Of a DNA stretch of 64,000 nt, positions 33,484-42,103 are shown in pieces. Source of the DNA: CAIZGX01 sp044239865 (GTDB taxonomy: Bacteria; Bacteroidota; Bacteroidia; Flavobacteriales_D; Sanyastnellaceae); assembly GCA_044239865.1 (NCBI GenBank), contig JBIIAO010000003.1:310001-374000 (forward strand). Direction: 5' to 3'. The notes beneath the pieces were generated by a model. It did not search any database. It was not told the DNA's origin and worked only from the letters and a program-made list of their open reading frames with translations. How positions within the stretch are numbered: the stretch's first letter is position 1; the number at the start of each line of letters is the position of its first letter. Made by a program: the position numbers and the translations under genes.

Positions 33484-34554
33484 TTATTTCATGATTGTTA
33501 TTGGAATTTTCGAAGCCACTTCAGAGAAATCGGTGAAGCAGAAGTCGTGCATCATTTCAATACCCGATTTCACCATTTTATCTGTTTCAGCGAGTCTTTC
33601 AACACTATACTGATGAGCAAATTCGGGCAATGCTTTTCCAGATTTTAATAATTGAATGAAGTGGGCAACGTCTTCAATGGCGCTGTTGGTTCCTTGACTA
33701 GTGAAAGGCAAGAAGAGGTGCGCTGCGTCTCCGAAAAGGAAAATGTTTTCCTTCGCGAGGCAAGATACATTTTTCAAAGTTCGTCCTTGCCAAACATAAG
33801 TTGTCTCAATGTTTGAATTTAACAAGGCTTGAATCATTGGGTTCTCGCAGTCTCCAACTTTTTCTTTTAAGAATGAAATCAATGATTCGCGATCTCTATT
33901 TGGAACACCGTGATCGATACTATTCACTTGAAGATACCAGATGATTTCACCGTCTTTCAATGGAAGTATTCCCATGGAAAGTCCATTTTCAGCAATAGCA
34001 TACTTGTGCAATTCATTGCCAAGCATGTTGTAGAGAAAATCACTTTTCACCACACCCATGACTTCGTAGGTCGCTGTTTCAACGTTTTCCGTTTTTGGAT
34101 TTAAAAGTTTTCGTGTGGTGGAATGAACACCATCGGAGCCGAGGATACCGTCAAACAAGGATGCCGAAATGTTGGTGTTTTCACCCACAATGAAGTCTTT
34201 TTCCTCAGAGAGTTTTACTAGATCTTCAATTATTGCGCTGCTATGTTTTGAAAGGGCTTCAAGAAATTTCTGTCGGCTTATGCTATAAACCTCATCGAAA
34301 TCTATTTGGTTGGTGAGATCTCCACTAGTATTGATATAGTTTACTTTTCGAATGCGAAGACAAAATGGTTCGACATCTTTCCAAACGCCGAGTTCTTTCA
34401 ATCCGGCAATTCCATTGGGAAGTAGAAGAAATCCGAATCCGCTTCGCATTTGAAATGAAGATTTGTCGAAGACAGTTAACTCGTGATTGAGTCCTGTTAA
34501 TGTGCGGTTGAGCAATGCTCCCGACACGCCACCACCGATGATACAGAATTTCAT
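33484..34554 (-). CDS. FAD-dependent monooxygenase (PHBH family)
   Basis: 356 aa flavoprotein of the aromatic-hydroxylase/squalene-epoxidase-like group. Seen: N-terminal dinucleotide fold CIIGGGVSGALLNRTL, the DG motif GSDGVHSTTRKLL in the middle, and the FAD ribityl motif FLFGDAAHLFLPFTSQGTN near residue 273. The substrate is unknown. It is followed without a gap by the PLP enzyme, which suggests a shared pathway, perhaps secondary metabolism or amino-acid modification. Confidence 0.82.
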   Translation of the reverse strand: MKFCIIGGGVSGALLNRTLTGLNHELTVFDKSSFQMRSGFGFLLLPNGIAGLKELGVWKDVEPFCLRIRKVNYINTSGDLTNQIDFDEVYSISRQKFLEALSKHSSAIIEDLVKLSEEKDFIVGENTNISASLFDGILGSDGVHSTTRKLLNPKTENVETATYEVMGVVKSDFLYNMLGNELHKYAIAENGLSMGILPLKDGEIIWYLQVNSIDHGVPNRDRESLISFLKEKVGDCENPMIQALLNSNIETTYVWQGRTLKNVSCLAKENIFLFGDAAHLFLPFTSQGTNSAIEDVAHFIQLLKSGKALPEFAHQYSVERLAETDKMVKSGIEMMHDFCFTDFSEVASKIPITIMK

Positions 34555-34608
34555 ATTGAGCCAGTTTTAGGTAATCTGAAATTCCATACGAGAAAAGAGA
34601 GGAGAAGG

Positions 34609-35481
34609 TTACTTCTTAAGAACCTCTGCCATTTTAGCGCCAATCTCAGCAGGAGAATCTACTACGTGAATGCCACATTCGCGCATGATACGCTTTTTAG
34701 CAGAAGCACTTTCGTTTTCTCCAGATACAATTGCACCGGCGTGACCCATGGTTCTTCCTTTCGGAGCGGTTTCACCAGCAATGAATCCAACAACTGGCTT
34801 CGTGCCGTGTTCTTTGATCCACATAGCAGCCTTAGGCTCTAATTCACCACCGATTTCACCAATCATAATGATACCGTGAGTTTCAGGGTCGTTCATTAAC
34901 AATTGAACGGCTTCTAAGGTTGTTGTTCCAATGATTGGGTCGCCACCAATTCCGATAGCTGTTGTTACACCTAAGCCAGCTTTCGCAACTTGGTCAGCAG
35001 CTTCGTAGGTTAACGTTCCTGATTTAGAAACGATACCAACATTTCCTTTTTTGAAAACGAAACCAGGCATGATACCCACTTTCGCTTCGCCTGCGGTAAT
35101 GATACCTGGGCAGTTAGGGCCTATTAAAGTTGCTCCGCGATCGGTAGCGTAGATTTTTGCTTTCACCATGTCAGCAACTGGAATACCTTCCGTAATTGTA
35201 ACAATTACTTTAATACCTGCAGCTGCAGCTTCCATGATAGCGTCAGCAGCAAATGCTGGTGGAACGAAAATAATAGTCACATCAGCGCCTGTTGTATTAA
35301 CAGCGTCGGCTACTGTGTTGAACACCGGACGGTCGAGGTGTGTTTGTCCACCTTTGTTCGGTGTAACACCACCAACAACGTTGGTTCCGTATTCAATCAT
35401 TTGTGTTGCGTGAAATGTTCCTTCACTACCAGTGAAACCTTGAACAATTACTTTCGAATCTTTGCTTACTAAAACGCCCAT
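34609..35481 (-). CDS. sucD: succinate-CoA ligase, alpha subunit
   Basis: 290 aa, full length. TCA-cycle enzyme making succinate and ATP/GTP from succinyl-CoA. Seen: CoA-binding N-terminus with VQGFTGSEGTFHATQMIEYG, the NCPGIITAGEAKVGIMPG segment, and the phospho-histidine in GRTMGHAGAIVSG near residue 247. The beta subunit gene (sucC) is not in the window. Confidence 0.95.
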   Translation of the reverse strand: MGVLVSKDSKVIVQGFTGSEGTFHATQMIEYGTNVVGGVTPNKGGQTHLDRPVFNTVADAVNTTGADVTIIFVPPAFAADAIMEAAAAGIKVIVTITEGIPVADMVKAKIYATDRGATLIGPNCPGIITAGEAKVGIMPGFVFKKGNVGIVSKSGTLTYEAADQVAKAGLGVTTAIGIGGDPIIGTTTLEAVQLLMNDPETHGIIMIGEIGGELEPKAAMWIKEHGTKPVVGFIAGETAPKGRTMGHAGAIVSGENESASAKKRIMRECGIHVVDSPAEIGAKMAEVLKK

Positions 35482-35569
35482 GTGGTAATATTTTTTGCTG
35501 CGGCGAAATTAGTCATTATTTGGAAAGAATAGTCGTTCCATTGCCGATTGTTTCTCATTTTTGCAGAAC

Positions 35570-36937
35570 ATGAATGCAATTTCAAGAGAAGAGACGATTT
35601 GCGCCCTATCTACTCCGCAAGGAGTAGGCGGTATTGCGGTGGTTCGCGTTAGCGGAAGTCAGGCTTGGGAGATAGTTAGCAAACTGTTTTCGAAGCCCCT
35701 TCAACCCGAACAAAAACGCAAAGCGCTTTTCGGATGTGTGTATGACGGGAAGGAAATTCTGGATGAAGTGGTGGTGACTTTGTTTCAAGGTCCGCATAGC
35801 TTCACGGGGGAAGACGTAGTTGAAATTGCTTGTCACGGTTCGCGGTATGTGCAGCAGCGTATGTTGCAATTGCTTCAGGAAAACGGGTGTCGCATGGCCA
35901 CAGCAGGCGAGTACACCATGCGTGCGTATTTGAATGGAAGAATGGATTTGAGTAGGGCAGAGGCAGTTGGAGATGTGATAGCGTCGGAAAGTGCTGCGGC
36001 ACATAAGCAGGCGGTGCATCAGATGCGGGGAGGATTTTCGAAGGAGATCGACGGGCTGCGCGAACGCTTGATTCATTTCGCATCGTTGTTGGAATTGGAA
36101 TTGGATTTTTCGGAGGAAGATGTCGAGTTTGCCGATCGAACGCAGTTGTTGAATTTGTTGAATGAAATCTTGAAGGTGGTTGTTCAGCTTCGCGACAGTT
36201 TTCAGTTGGGAAATGCCATTAAGAACGGTGTTCCTGTTGCCATTGTTGGCGCACCGAATGCAGGGAAGTCGACATTGTTGAATGCCTTGTTGAATGAAGA
36301 GCGCGCGATTGTGAGCGACATTGCGGGAACCACGCGCGATACGGTGGAAGAAGTGTTGAATGTGGAAGGGATTCAGTTTCGATTTATTGACACAGCTGGA
36401 ATTCGCGAAACGACGGATACGATAGAGCAGTTGGGTATTGCGCGCAGCATGGAGAAAGTGGGGTTGGCGCAGTTGGTTTTGTTGTTGGTAGATGTATCGA
36501 ATACCACACAAATCACATTGAATGAAATGTTAGCTTCCATTCACGCGAAGGCTCGCACCGATGCGCGCGTATTGGTAGTCTTCAATAAAATAGATGCATT
36601 ATCTAATTTCGAATTGAAGGTTGAAGGAAGCAGTTTGAATATCTCGGCGAAGTCGGGTGAAGGAATAGAAGGTTTGCGCAGTTGGTTGGTTGAAAGCTTT
36701 GCTCCGTTGTTGAATGAAAGCGACACAGTGGTTACGAATGCTCGTCATTATGAATCGCTTCGCCTCGCATCCTTATCTCTCGAAGAAGTCTTAAACGGCA
36801 TGAACCTCGGCGTTCCTTCCGACCTCCTCACCGTCGACATCCGCAAGACCTTGTATCATCTTTCTGAAATCACAGGGAATATCTCGGCGGACGACATATT
36901 GCATTCTATTTTTGGGCGCTTTTGTATTGGGAAGTAG
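35570..36937 (+). CDS. mnmE: tRNA uridine-5-carboxymethylaminomethyl modification GTPase
   Basis: 455 aa. With MnmG it installs the cmnm5/nm5 group at wobble U34 of tRNAs. Seen: the N-terminal folate-binding domain starting ICALSTPQGVGGIAVVRVSG, and GEDVVEIACHG. The G domain has the P-loop GAPNAGKSTLLNALL (about residue 227), DIAGTTRDTVEE, DTAGIRET and NKID. The obligatory C-terminal CIGK is present. ATG 35570 is preferred over an in-frame TTG at 35561. No mnmG is in the window. Confidence 0.96.
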   Translation: MNAISREETICALSTPQGVGGIAVVRVSGSQAWEIVSKLFSKPLQPEQKRKALFGCVYDGKEILDEVVVTLFQGPHSFTGEDVVEIACHGSRYVQQRMLQLLQENGCRMATAGEYTMRAYLNGRMDLSRAEAVGDVIASESAAAHKQAVHQMRGGFSKEIDGLRERLIHFASLLELELDFSEEDVEFADRTQLLNLLNEILKVVVQLRDSFQLGNAIKNGVPVAIVGAPNAGKSTLLNALLNEERAIVSDIAGTTRDTVEEVLNVEGIQFRFIDTAGIRETTDTIEQLGIARSMEKVGLAQLVLLLVDVSNTTQITLNEMLASIHAKARTDARVLVVFNKIDALSNFELKVEGSSLNISAKSGEGIEGLRSWLVESFAPLLNESDTVVTNARHYESLRLASLSLEEVLNGMNLGVPSDLLTVDIRKTLYHLSEITGNISADDILHSIFGRFCIGK

Positions 36938-37062
36938 TCTGCAAATAGCAGTATTTCCGAGTCAAATAAAAAGCCAACCCTCTGCAAATAAAAAAAAAGG
37001 GCTTTATACCCCCTTAAATCCTTGTTGGATTTACAAGATATTCAAACAAGAATGTTGTTTTT

Positions 37063-37380
37063 TTAGTGTTTAGCTTCCCATTCTTTCCATTCAACATCAA
37101 TTTTTTTTTCAAGGTCTTCCCAAGCTTTTTTCATATCAGCGCAATTTTTAGTCGAATCGGCCCACAATTTCTGAAAATCATCGATTTCTTTTTTTAGTCC
37201 TAAATCCACTCCTAACTCTAAAGTACTCATCGTGTTTTCCGCCAACAACTTACTAAAATCAGCACGGCATTTTGCTTCTTCTGCTTTCGCAGCAAGGTCA
37301 TCTGCTTTCTTTTTTTCTTCAACACTTTGACAAGAGTTTAGAAGTACAACTCCTAATATTAAAACAAGTGTTTTTTTCAT
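37063..37380 (-). CDS. small lipoprotein, about 105 aa
   Basis: The start is taken at 37380 (MKKTLVLILG) rather than the in-frame ATG nine bases upstream. Lipobox LLNSC17. The mature part is charged and mostly alpha-helical, with Lys/Glu-rich segments (EEKKKADDLAAKAEEAK) and a Trp-containing C-terminus (KAWEDLEKKIDVEWKEWEAKH). I do not recognise the family. It is separated from the next minus-strand gene by about 150 bp, so it is probably transcribed on its own. Confidence 0.65.
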   Translation of the reverse strand: MKKTLVLILGVVLLNSCQSVEEKKKADDLAAKAEEAKCRADFSKLLAENTMSTLELGVDLGLKKEIDDFQKLWADSTKNCADMKKAWEDLEKKIDVEWKEWEAKH

Positions 37381-37536
37381 AATGAACAATTTTTGGATTA
37401 ATTATTATTTCTTCGAATAATATACTACGAATGTACAAGAAATATTAAAATAAGTAGATTAATAAGGTGTTGACCTGTTCTTATTCTTAAAGCGTTTCAG
37501 AGAATTGATTGTATTTTGTTCCAATAAATGTTGCGG

Positions 37537-37941
37537 TTAAGAAAGTTTCCTTTTTTCTTCTTCAATCATTTCCATTTGATTTTGACCTTTTCCAAATTCA
37601 ACACTGAAGACAAGTAATTTCCCACCTCTTGTTTCTACTATTACATTGTCAAATTTGATGCGTAAAATGAAGAAACTTAAGGCAATAATTCCAATTCCGA
37701 GGATTATACAAAGACCAGTATTCAAATTAGTGAACATAGGTAGAAAGAAAAATAAACCACCTATTATTCCCATTAAAAGTCCTAATAGAGGGTTGGGTTG
37801 ATTTATTGATTTATATGATAGGGATGAAATATCTTCAAAAAGAACACTCTCAACGCCATCACCATAGTTAACTCTAACTTTGTTATCAACGAATGTAGGA
37901 GTTCCGAATCTTTTTTGATTTTGTAAATTAATTTGTTGCAT
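37537..37941 (-). CDS. small membrane protein with PH-like domain, unknown function
   Basis: 134 aa with two hydrophobic segments (about residues 52-68 and 72-92). They are flanked by a strand-rich N-terminus (VRVNYGDGVESVLFEDISSL) and a C-terminus (IKFDNVIVETRGGKLLVFSVEF). This arrangement resembles bacterial PH-like membrane proteins in outline, but the match is weak. The terminal tail is Lys/Glu/Met-rich. No partner is evident. Confidence 0.6.
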   Translation of the reverse strand: MQQINLQNQKRFGTPTFVDNKVRVNYGDGVESVLFEDISSLSYKSINQPNPLLGLLMGIIGGLFFFLPMFTNLNTGLCIILGIGIIALSFFILRIKFDNVIVETRGGKLLVFSVEFGKGQNQMEMIEEEKRKLS

Positions 37942-38068
37942 TTTTTTTGTTTTTATATGTTCTTTATCTATTCAATCTGGCTTCTCGGTTTTTGCCGCTT
38001 TATTTTGTTAGTAGTTTCTAATATCCACTCTAATAATTTCAAATATAATTATTCTCCGAAAATCAAAT

Positions 38069-38545
38069 TTATCTCTTCAAATAAACATCAAAAGTCACGG
38101 ATTCAATATTCTGACTATTCCAAAAGAAAAGTGTGTTCTTGACATCCCAAACAACATTCCCAACGACCGCATCTTTACCGTATTTCTTGTTTACAAATTC
38201 AGATAGGGCATAAAACGTTGGTTTGTTAATGGGTAGATAAGAATTGTTTAATGACGTCGTATTAACCGAATTTCCCGAACGGATGTTTTCAAGTATTGCT
38301 TGTTTTTCTTCATCTGTCAGAGGCTTATTTGAGTCAATTGTTGAATTTTGTGCTGACTTGGATATCACATCTGTTGTTTCAGCATAATTTACCCCAACCA
38401 TTAAACTCTCGGTTTTCAGATATTGAAAGGACTGATCAAAAGAATCTTGGCGAATATTCGTATGGGCTGAATGCGAATAGTAAACGCATCCAGTAACAGA
38501 AAACGATAGTAAGAGAGCGAAAAGAGCTGAATTGAAAAGTTTCAT
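38069..38545 (-). CDS. hypothetical lipoprotein, 158 aa
   Basis: Signal peptide with lipobox SVTGC20. The mature protein starts VYYSHSAHTNIRQDSFDQSF and ends VTFDVYLKR. It contains an acidic linker (LTDEEKQAILENIRSG). No known domain was recognised. It is divergent from the sulfatase-modifying-factor-like gene at 38694 across about 150 bp. Confidence 0.6.
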   Translation of the reverse strand: MKLFNSALFALLLSFSVTGCVYYSHSAHTNIRQDSFDQSFQYLKTESLMVGVNYAETTDVISKSAQNSTIDSNKPLTDEEKQAILENIRSGNSVNTTSLNNSYLPINKPTFYALSEFVNKKYGKDAVVGNVVWDVKNTLFFWNSQNIESVTFDVYLKR

Positions 38546-38693
38546 GGTTGAATTGAATTATATCTCGAAAGTATGCAGAAACAATCAATTTGCTGTAGTG
38601 TAAGTTGAATACTTTTTTGCCGAAAGTATTTTCATTCGGATTCAAACGTTAAACTTTCCTTAAATTCGTCTACTTGAACTTAAATTTTCTAAC

Positions 38694-39416
38694 ATGAATA
38701 TTAAATTACATTCCTTCCCATTCCTACTTGGTCTAATTTTCACATTTAATGTGAATGCTCAAACTGAAATTGGAATTGAAATGGTCTCTGTTGAAGGGGG
38801 GAAGTTTATGATGGGGTCGAATGAAGGAGAGGAATTCAATAGGCCAGCTCATGAGGTGAATGTTCAAGCCTTTAAAATCGGGAAATATGAAATAACCCAA
38901 TTACAATGGCGATTGGTAATGGGTTACGATCAAAGTACTTTTTCAAATTGCGATGAGTGTCCGGTAGAAACAATTTCATGGAAGGATATTCAAAACTTTA
39001 TTAAAAAACTAAATTTAGAAACAGACAAGAAATATAGACTTCCAACTGAAGCCGAGTGGGAGTTTGCTGCAAAGGGTGGTGTTAAAAGTAAGGGATACAC
39101 TTTTTCTGGAGGAAATAATATCTCAGAGGTCGCGTGGTATTACGAGAATAGCGATTCAACAATTCATAAAGTTGGTTTGAAACAGCCAAACGAATTGGGT
39201 ATTTATGATATGACAGGAAACGTATGGGAATGGTGTTCAGATTTAGCTAGCTCCTATTCAAACAAAAATTGGAAGAACGAAGGTTCTTATAGAATTTTAA
39301 AAGGCGGAAGTTGGATTAGCGAAAAAGATATTTGCTTTACTTGGTACAGAGAATACGACGGTCCTAAATGTCACAGACCAAGCGGCGGATTCCGATTAGC
39401 AATGGATAATAAATAG
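38694..39416 (+). CDS. exported SUMF1/FGE-sulfatase-fold protein
   Basis: 240 aa; signal peptide ends near NVNAQ. The mature protein is a single formylglycine-generating-enzyme-type domain: MVSVEGGKFMMGSNEGEE, KIGKYEITQLQWRLVMG, the family hallmark RLPTEAEWEFAAKGG, GIYDMTGNVWEWCSD, and ILKGGSW ending in GGFRLAM. In Bacteroidota most exported proteins with this fold are not known sulfatase activators, and no sulfatase is nearby, so the enzymatic role is open. Related to the domain at the end of 40679-41767, sharing GKYEITQLQW/GKYEVTQLQW. Confidence 0.85.
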   Translation: MNIKLHSFPFLLGLIFTFNVNAQTEIGIEMVSVEGGKFMMGSNEGEEFNRPAHEVNVQAFKIGKYEITQLQWRLVMGYDQSTFSNCDECPVETISWKDIQNFIKKLNLETDKKYRLPTEAEWEFAAKGGVKSKGYTFSGGNNISEVAWYYENSDSTIHKVGLKQPNELGIYDMTGNVWEWCSDLASSYSNKNWKNEGSYRILKGGSWISEKDICFTWYREYDGPKCHRPSGGFRLAMDNK

Positions 39417-39432
39417 GCTTATTCTAAAATCT

Positions 39433-39440
39433 TACTTTTG
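39433..39440 (+). promoter_or_regulatory. Bacteroidota -7 promoter box
   Basis: TACTTTTG, an exact TAnnTTTG match 8 nt before the ATG at 39449, giving a very short or absent leader. Confidence 0.55.
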
Positions 39441-39448
39441 TCTGAGAT

Positions 39449-40657
39449 ATGAAACCAATGAATACTTCTTGCAAATACCCTTTTGCGCTTTTGTTCTTTG
39501 TTTGTATTACGGTGATTTCTTTTGGGCAGTCGAAGAAAGAGCAAATCGAAATTCTGAAAATGAAATTGGATAGCATCGAAAATGTTTCGGTGCAATTGAA
39601 TAAGGAAGTTCAGCAAAAGAAGATTCAAACAGATTCATTGCAAGCGTTGATTCAAATTGAGCTGGCAAAGTCGAAGAAAGTCTCAACAGAGAATGCAGAT
39701 TTAAAGGAAAAGCTGAAGAAAGAGCACGAAAATTATTTGAGCGAGGAAGCAGTATTGAAGAGCGAGATAACTCTTTTGAAAAACGATTTGGCGAAGAGTA
39801 GGAAGGATATTCAACTTCAAAGCGATTCTATTCGTGATTTGAATTCAAAGCACACAGTAAAGAACTTTTATGATGTTATAGATTTTTCGGAAGCTTCGGA
39901 GTTTGAATTTGTTCCACGGGCAGGTGCCAAAGACAAAGACTTTAATGGCGTTTTTAAATCGTATTACAGCGACGAAGTAGCCTCGATTTACACCCCAGGA
40001 AAAAAGTTGGTTTATGCTACAGGACCATACCAAGATGGATTTAAAAATGGAATGTGGATATATTACAACTGCGATGCATCAATCCGAGTTATGGGCAATT
40101 ATGTCAATGGGATTAGAGATGGGAAATGGAAATGTCTGGACTATTGTTTTGATGATTTGGGATTTATTCGCTTGACAATAATGCTCAGTTATTACGAAAT
40201 AGATTTAGAGGGGTGTAATGATTATTCTAAATTATGGCAGACGATTAATTATACTCATGGTAATCCATCAGATACGATTTTCATTTCGAATCTCTCAGGT
40301 AAAATGGCTTTGCAAATTGTTAAGCACGGAGATTCAATGCATTTATTTTATGACAATAAACAGGCTTTTTCTAATCAAGCTTTAAGACTTGATTCAGACG
40401 GGTTTTTAGTTGGTGCCGAAAATGCGAAAGATTTGAAAATATACAATCGGAATGGTGGATTGAAATATTCTTTAAAAGGAGATGAAAGAAATTGTGAGGA
40501 AATATCTTATTACGATAGCGGAGTTATTTACACCAAGTGTGTAGTGAAAAATGAAGTGGGTAATTGGTTGCAATACGACGAAAAAGGGAAAGTTATTCAA
40601 ACAGAGGAATTGGGCATACATGCTGGTAAGTTTGGCATTGACTGTATTTGTCAGTAG
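39449..40657 (+). CDS. exported coiled-coil protein with MORN-like C-terminal part
   Basis: 402 aa; signal peptide ends near ISFGQ. The mature N-terminus SKKEQIEILKMKLDSIE is shared with the protein at 40679 and the pseudogene at 41786. Residues about 28-130 are heptad-rich coiled coil. The rest has MORN-like elements: GPYQDGFKNGMWIYY, GNYVNGIRDGKWKCL, and YDEKGKVIQTEEL near the end. The function is unknown. It lies 21 bp upstream of the next gene in the same direction, so the two are probably co-transcribed. Confidence 0.7.
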   Translation: MKPMNTSCKYPFALLFFVCITVISFGQSKKEQIEILKMKLDSIENVSVQLNKEVQQKKIQTDSLQALIQIELAKSKKVSTENADLKEKLKKEHENYLSEEAVLKSEITLLKNDLAKSRKDIQLQSDSIRDLNSKHTVKNFYDVIDFSEASEFEFVPRAGAKDKDFNGVFKSYYSDEVASIYTPGKKLVYATGPYQDGFKNGMWIYYNCDASIRVMGNYVNGIRDGKWKCLDYCFDDLGFIRLTIMLSYYEIDLEGCNDYSKLWQTINYTHGNPSDTIFISNLSGKMALQIVKHGDSMHLFYDNKQAFSNQALRLDSDGFLVGAENAKDLKIYNRNGGLKYSLKGDERNCEEISYYDSGVIYTKCVVKNEVGNWLQYDEKGKVIQTEELGIHAGKFGIDCICQ

Positions 40658-40678
40658 AACTAGATTCAAAAAAACAAA

Positions 40679-41767
40679 ATGATATATCGATTACTTGCTC
40701 TAATTGTTTTTTCTTTCCTCCTTTTTGGAACTGTTACCGCTCAGTCGAAGAAGGAGCAGATTGAAGTTCTTCTAAACACAGTGGACAGTCTAAATGCTAT
40801 CATTGAAAGTGAAAGAAGTATTGCACATTTAAAGGATAGATCAATCACACTAAAACTAGACTCGATAAGTGCGAATTTGAGCGCTTTGAATCTTGAGCTA
40901 TTGAGAGTCTCTAGAGATTTTGAAAAAAGGAAATTAGAAATTGAGAATTGTAATACTTACAAGAAAAATTTAGAGGCGGAATTATCTTTAATTAAGAAAG
41001 AGAATTCAATATTAAAATATAAGTTAGACTCCTTGACGAAATCAAACATTGAGATTGAAATGGTCTATGTTGAAGGTGGAACTTTTCAAATGGGAAGTAC
41101 ATTTCCTAGTTTGTATCTGGACGAATATTCCATGGTCGGAAATTGCGAAGAGCCAGTACATAGTGTGAGTTTAGATTCCTACTATATCGGCAAATATGAA
41201 GTGACGCAATTACAATGGGTTGCTGTAATGGGCGGGTACCCAAGTGAAATTGAACCATGTTCACACAATAAAGTTGATTTGTGCAGTAATTGTCCGGTAG
41301 AATATGTTAGTTGGAGCGAATTACAGGAATTCTTAAGAAGGCTGAATATGAGGACAGGTATGAATTATAGATTGCCGACAGAGGCTGAATGGGAATATGC
41401 GGCTAAAGGTGGATCCAAATCTAAAGGTTATAAATTTAGCGGCTCTGATGAATCAATTTCCGTGGCTTGGTTTAATGAAAACAGTGTGTCAAAGACTCAT
41501 GAAGTTGGTATTAAATCAGCAAATGAGTTAGGTATTCATGACATGAGCGGAAATGCTTGGGAATTATGCTCAGACTGGCTTGCCGAATATAAAGGGGGGT
41601 CACAGCATGCGCCAAAAGGGCCGGGTTCAGGAGAAGTTCATGTTGTTCGTGGTGGAAGTTGCTTTACCAGTGATTATTTGTGCAGGTCTACCGCTAGGTG
41701 CATTGATGATGGTCCTGATTGCTATATCAACAGCGGCTTCCGACTCGTTCTCCCAACCAATCCATAA
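40679..41767 (+). CDS. exported coiled-coil protein with SUMF1/FGE-sulfatase-fold domain
   Basis: 362 aa. Signal peptide ends near TVTAQ, followed by SKKEQIEVLLNTVDSLNAI and a coiled coil to about residue 120. The C-terminal domain has MVYVEGGTFQMGSTF, YYIGKYEVTQLQW, RLPTEAEWEYAAKGG, GIHDMSGNAWELCSDW and VRGGSCFTSDYLC, then a final SGFRLVLP. It looks like a modular recombination of the N-terminus of the previous protein with the domain of 38694-39416. Function unknown. Confidence 0.8.
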   Translation: MIYRLLALIVFSFLLFGTVTAQSKKEQIEVLLNTVDSLNAIIESERSIAHLKDRSITLKLDSISANLSALNLELLRVSRDFEKRKLEIENCNTYKKNLEAELSLIKKENSILKYKLDSLTKSNIEIEMVYVEGGTFQMGSTFPSLYLDEYSMVGNCEEPVHSVSLDSYYIGKYEVTQLQWVAVMGGYPSEIEPCSHNKVDLCSNCPVEYVSWSELQEFLRRLNMRTGMNYRLPTEAEWEYAAKGGSKSKGYKFSGSDESISVAWFNENSVSKTHEVGIKSANELGIHDMSGNAWELCSDWLAEYKGGSQHAPKGPGSGEVHVVRGGSCFTSDYLCRSTARCIDDGPDCYINSGFRLVLPTNP

Positions 41768-41785
41768 AATTAAACTCTCTAAATT

Positions 41786-42046
41786 TTGAAATTGTTTAAC
41801 ATCACAGTCTGTTTGATTTTTTTCGTTGATGCCGCGAATGCTCAGTCGAAAAAGGAGAAGGTTGTAATTCTTTCAAACAATACCAAAAGTATAAACTCGG
41901 TACTTAATAATTAGACGATTTTGTCTTTGGAGAAAATAAAAACCTTGTTAGCCGTTGATTATGTTGGAACCATGCTCATTGAAGAGAAAATTGATGAAAG
42001 TGGATATTACAAAGACGGATTGCTTTTGAGATGTGTTAAAGAGTGA
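41786..42046 (+). pseudogene. remnant gene: SKKEQ-family N-terminus joined to Fib_succ_major C-terminus, with in-frame stop
   Basis: From a TTG at 41786 the frame gives a hydrophobic start ending ANAQ, followed by SKKEKVVILSNNTKSIN (compare SKKEQIEVLLNTVDSLN of the gene before). A TAG lies at 41912-41914. In the same frame after it comes LLAVDYVGTMLIEEKIDESG ending in LLRCVKE and TGA (42044-42046). That piece is a near copy of the last 32 residues of the following gene. A deletion therefore appears to have joined the start of one family member to the end of another, with a stop between them. Confidence 0.8.
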
Positions 42047-42103
42047 CCAGTGCTCGGAACACTATTTTCACTTTCCCTCCGTTCCCCTTCAAACCCCAAC
42101 ACC

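Noticed and set aside
35606..36511. Long minus-strand open frame inside mnmE
   Set aside because: It is a shadow of the clearly real mnmE frame; its translation has no recognisable motif.
42050..42103. Upstream extension of the Fib_succ_major protein
   Set aside because: The extension lacks a signal peptide; ATG 42104 gives a clean one.
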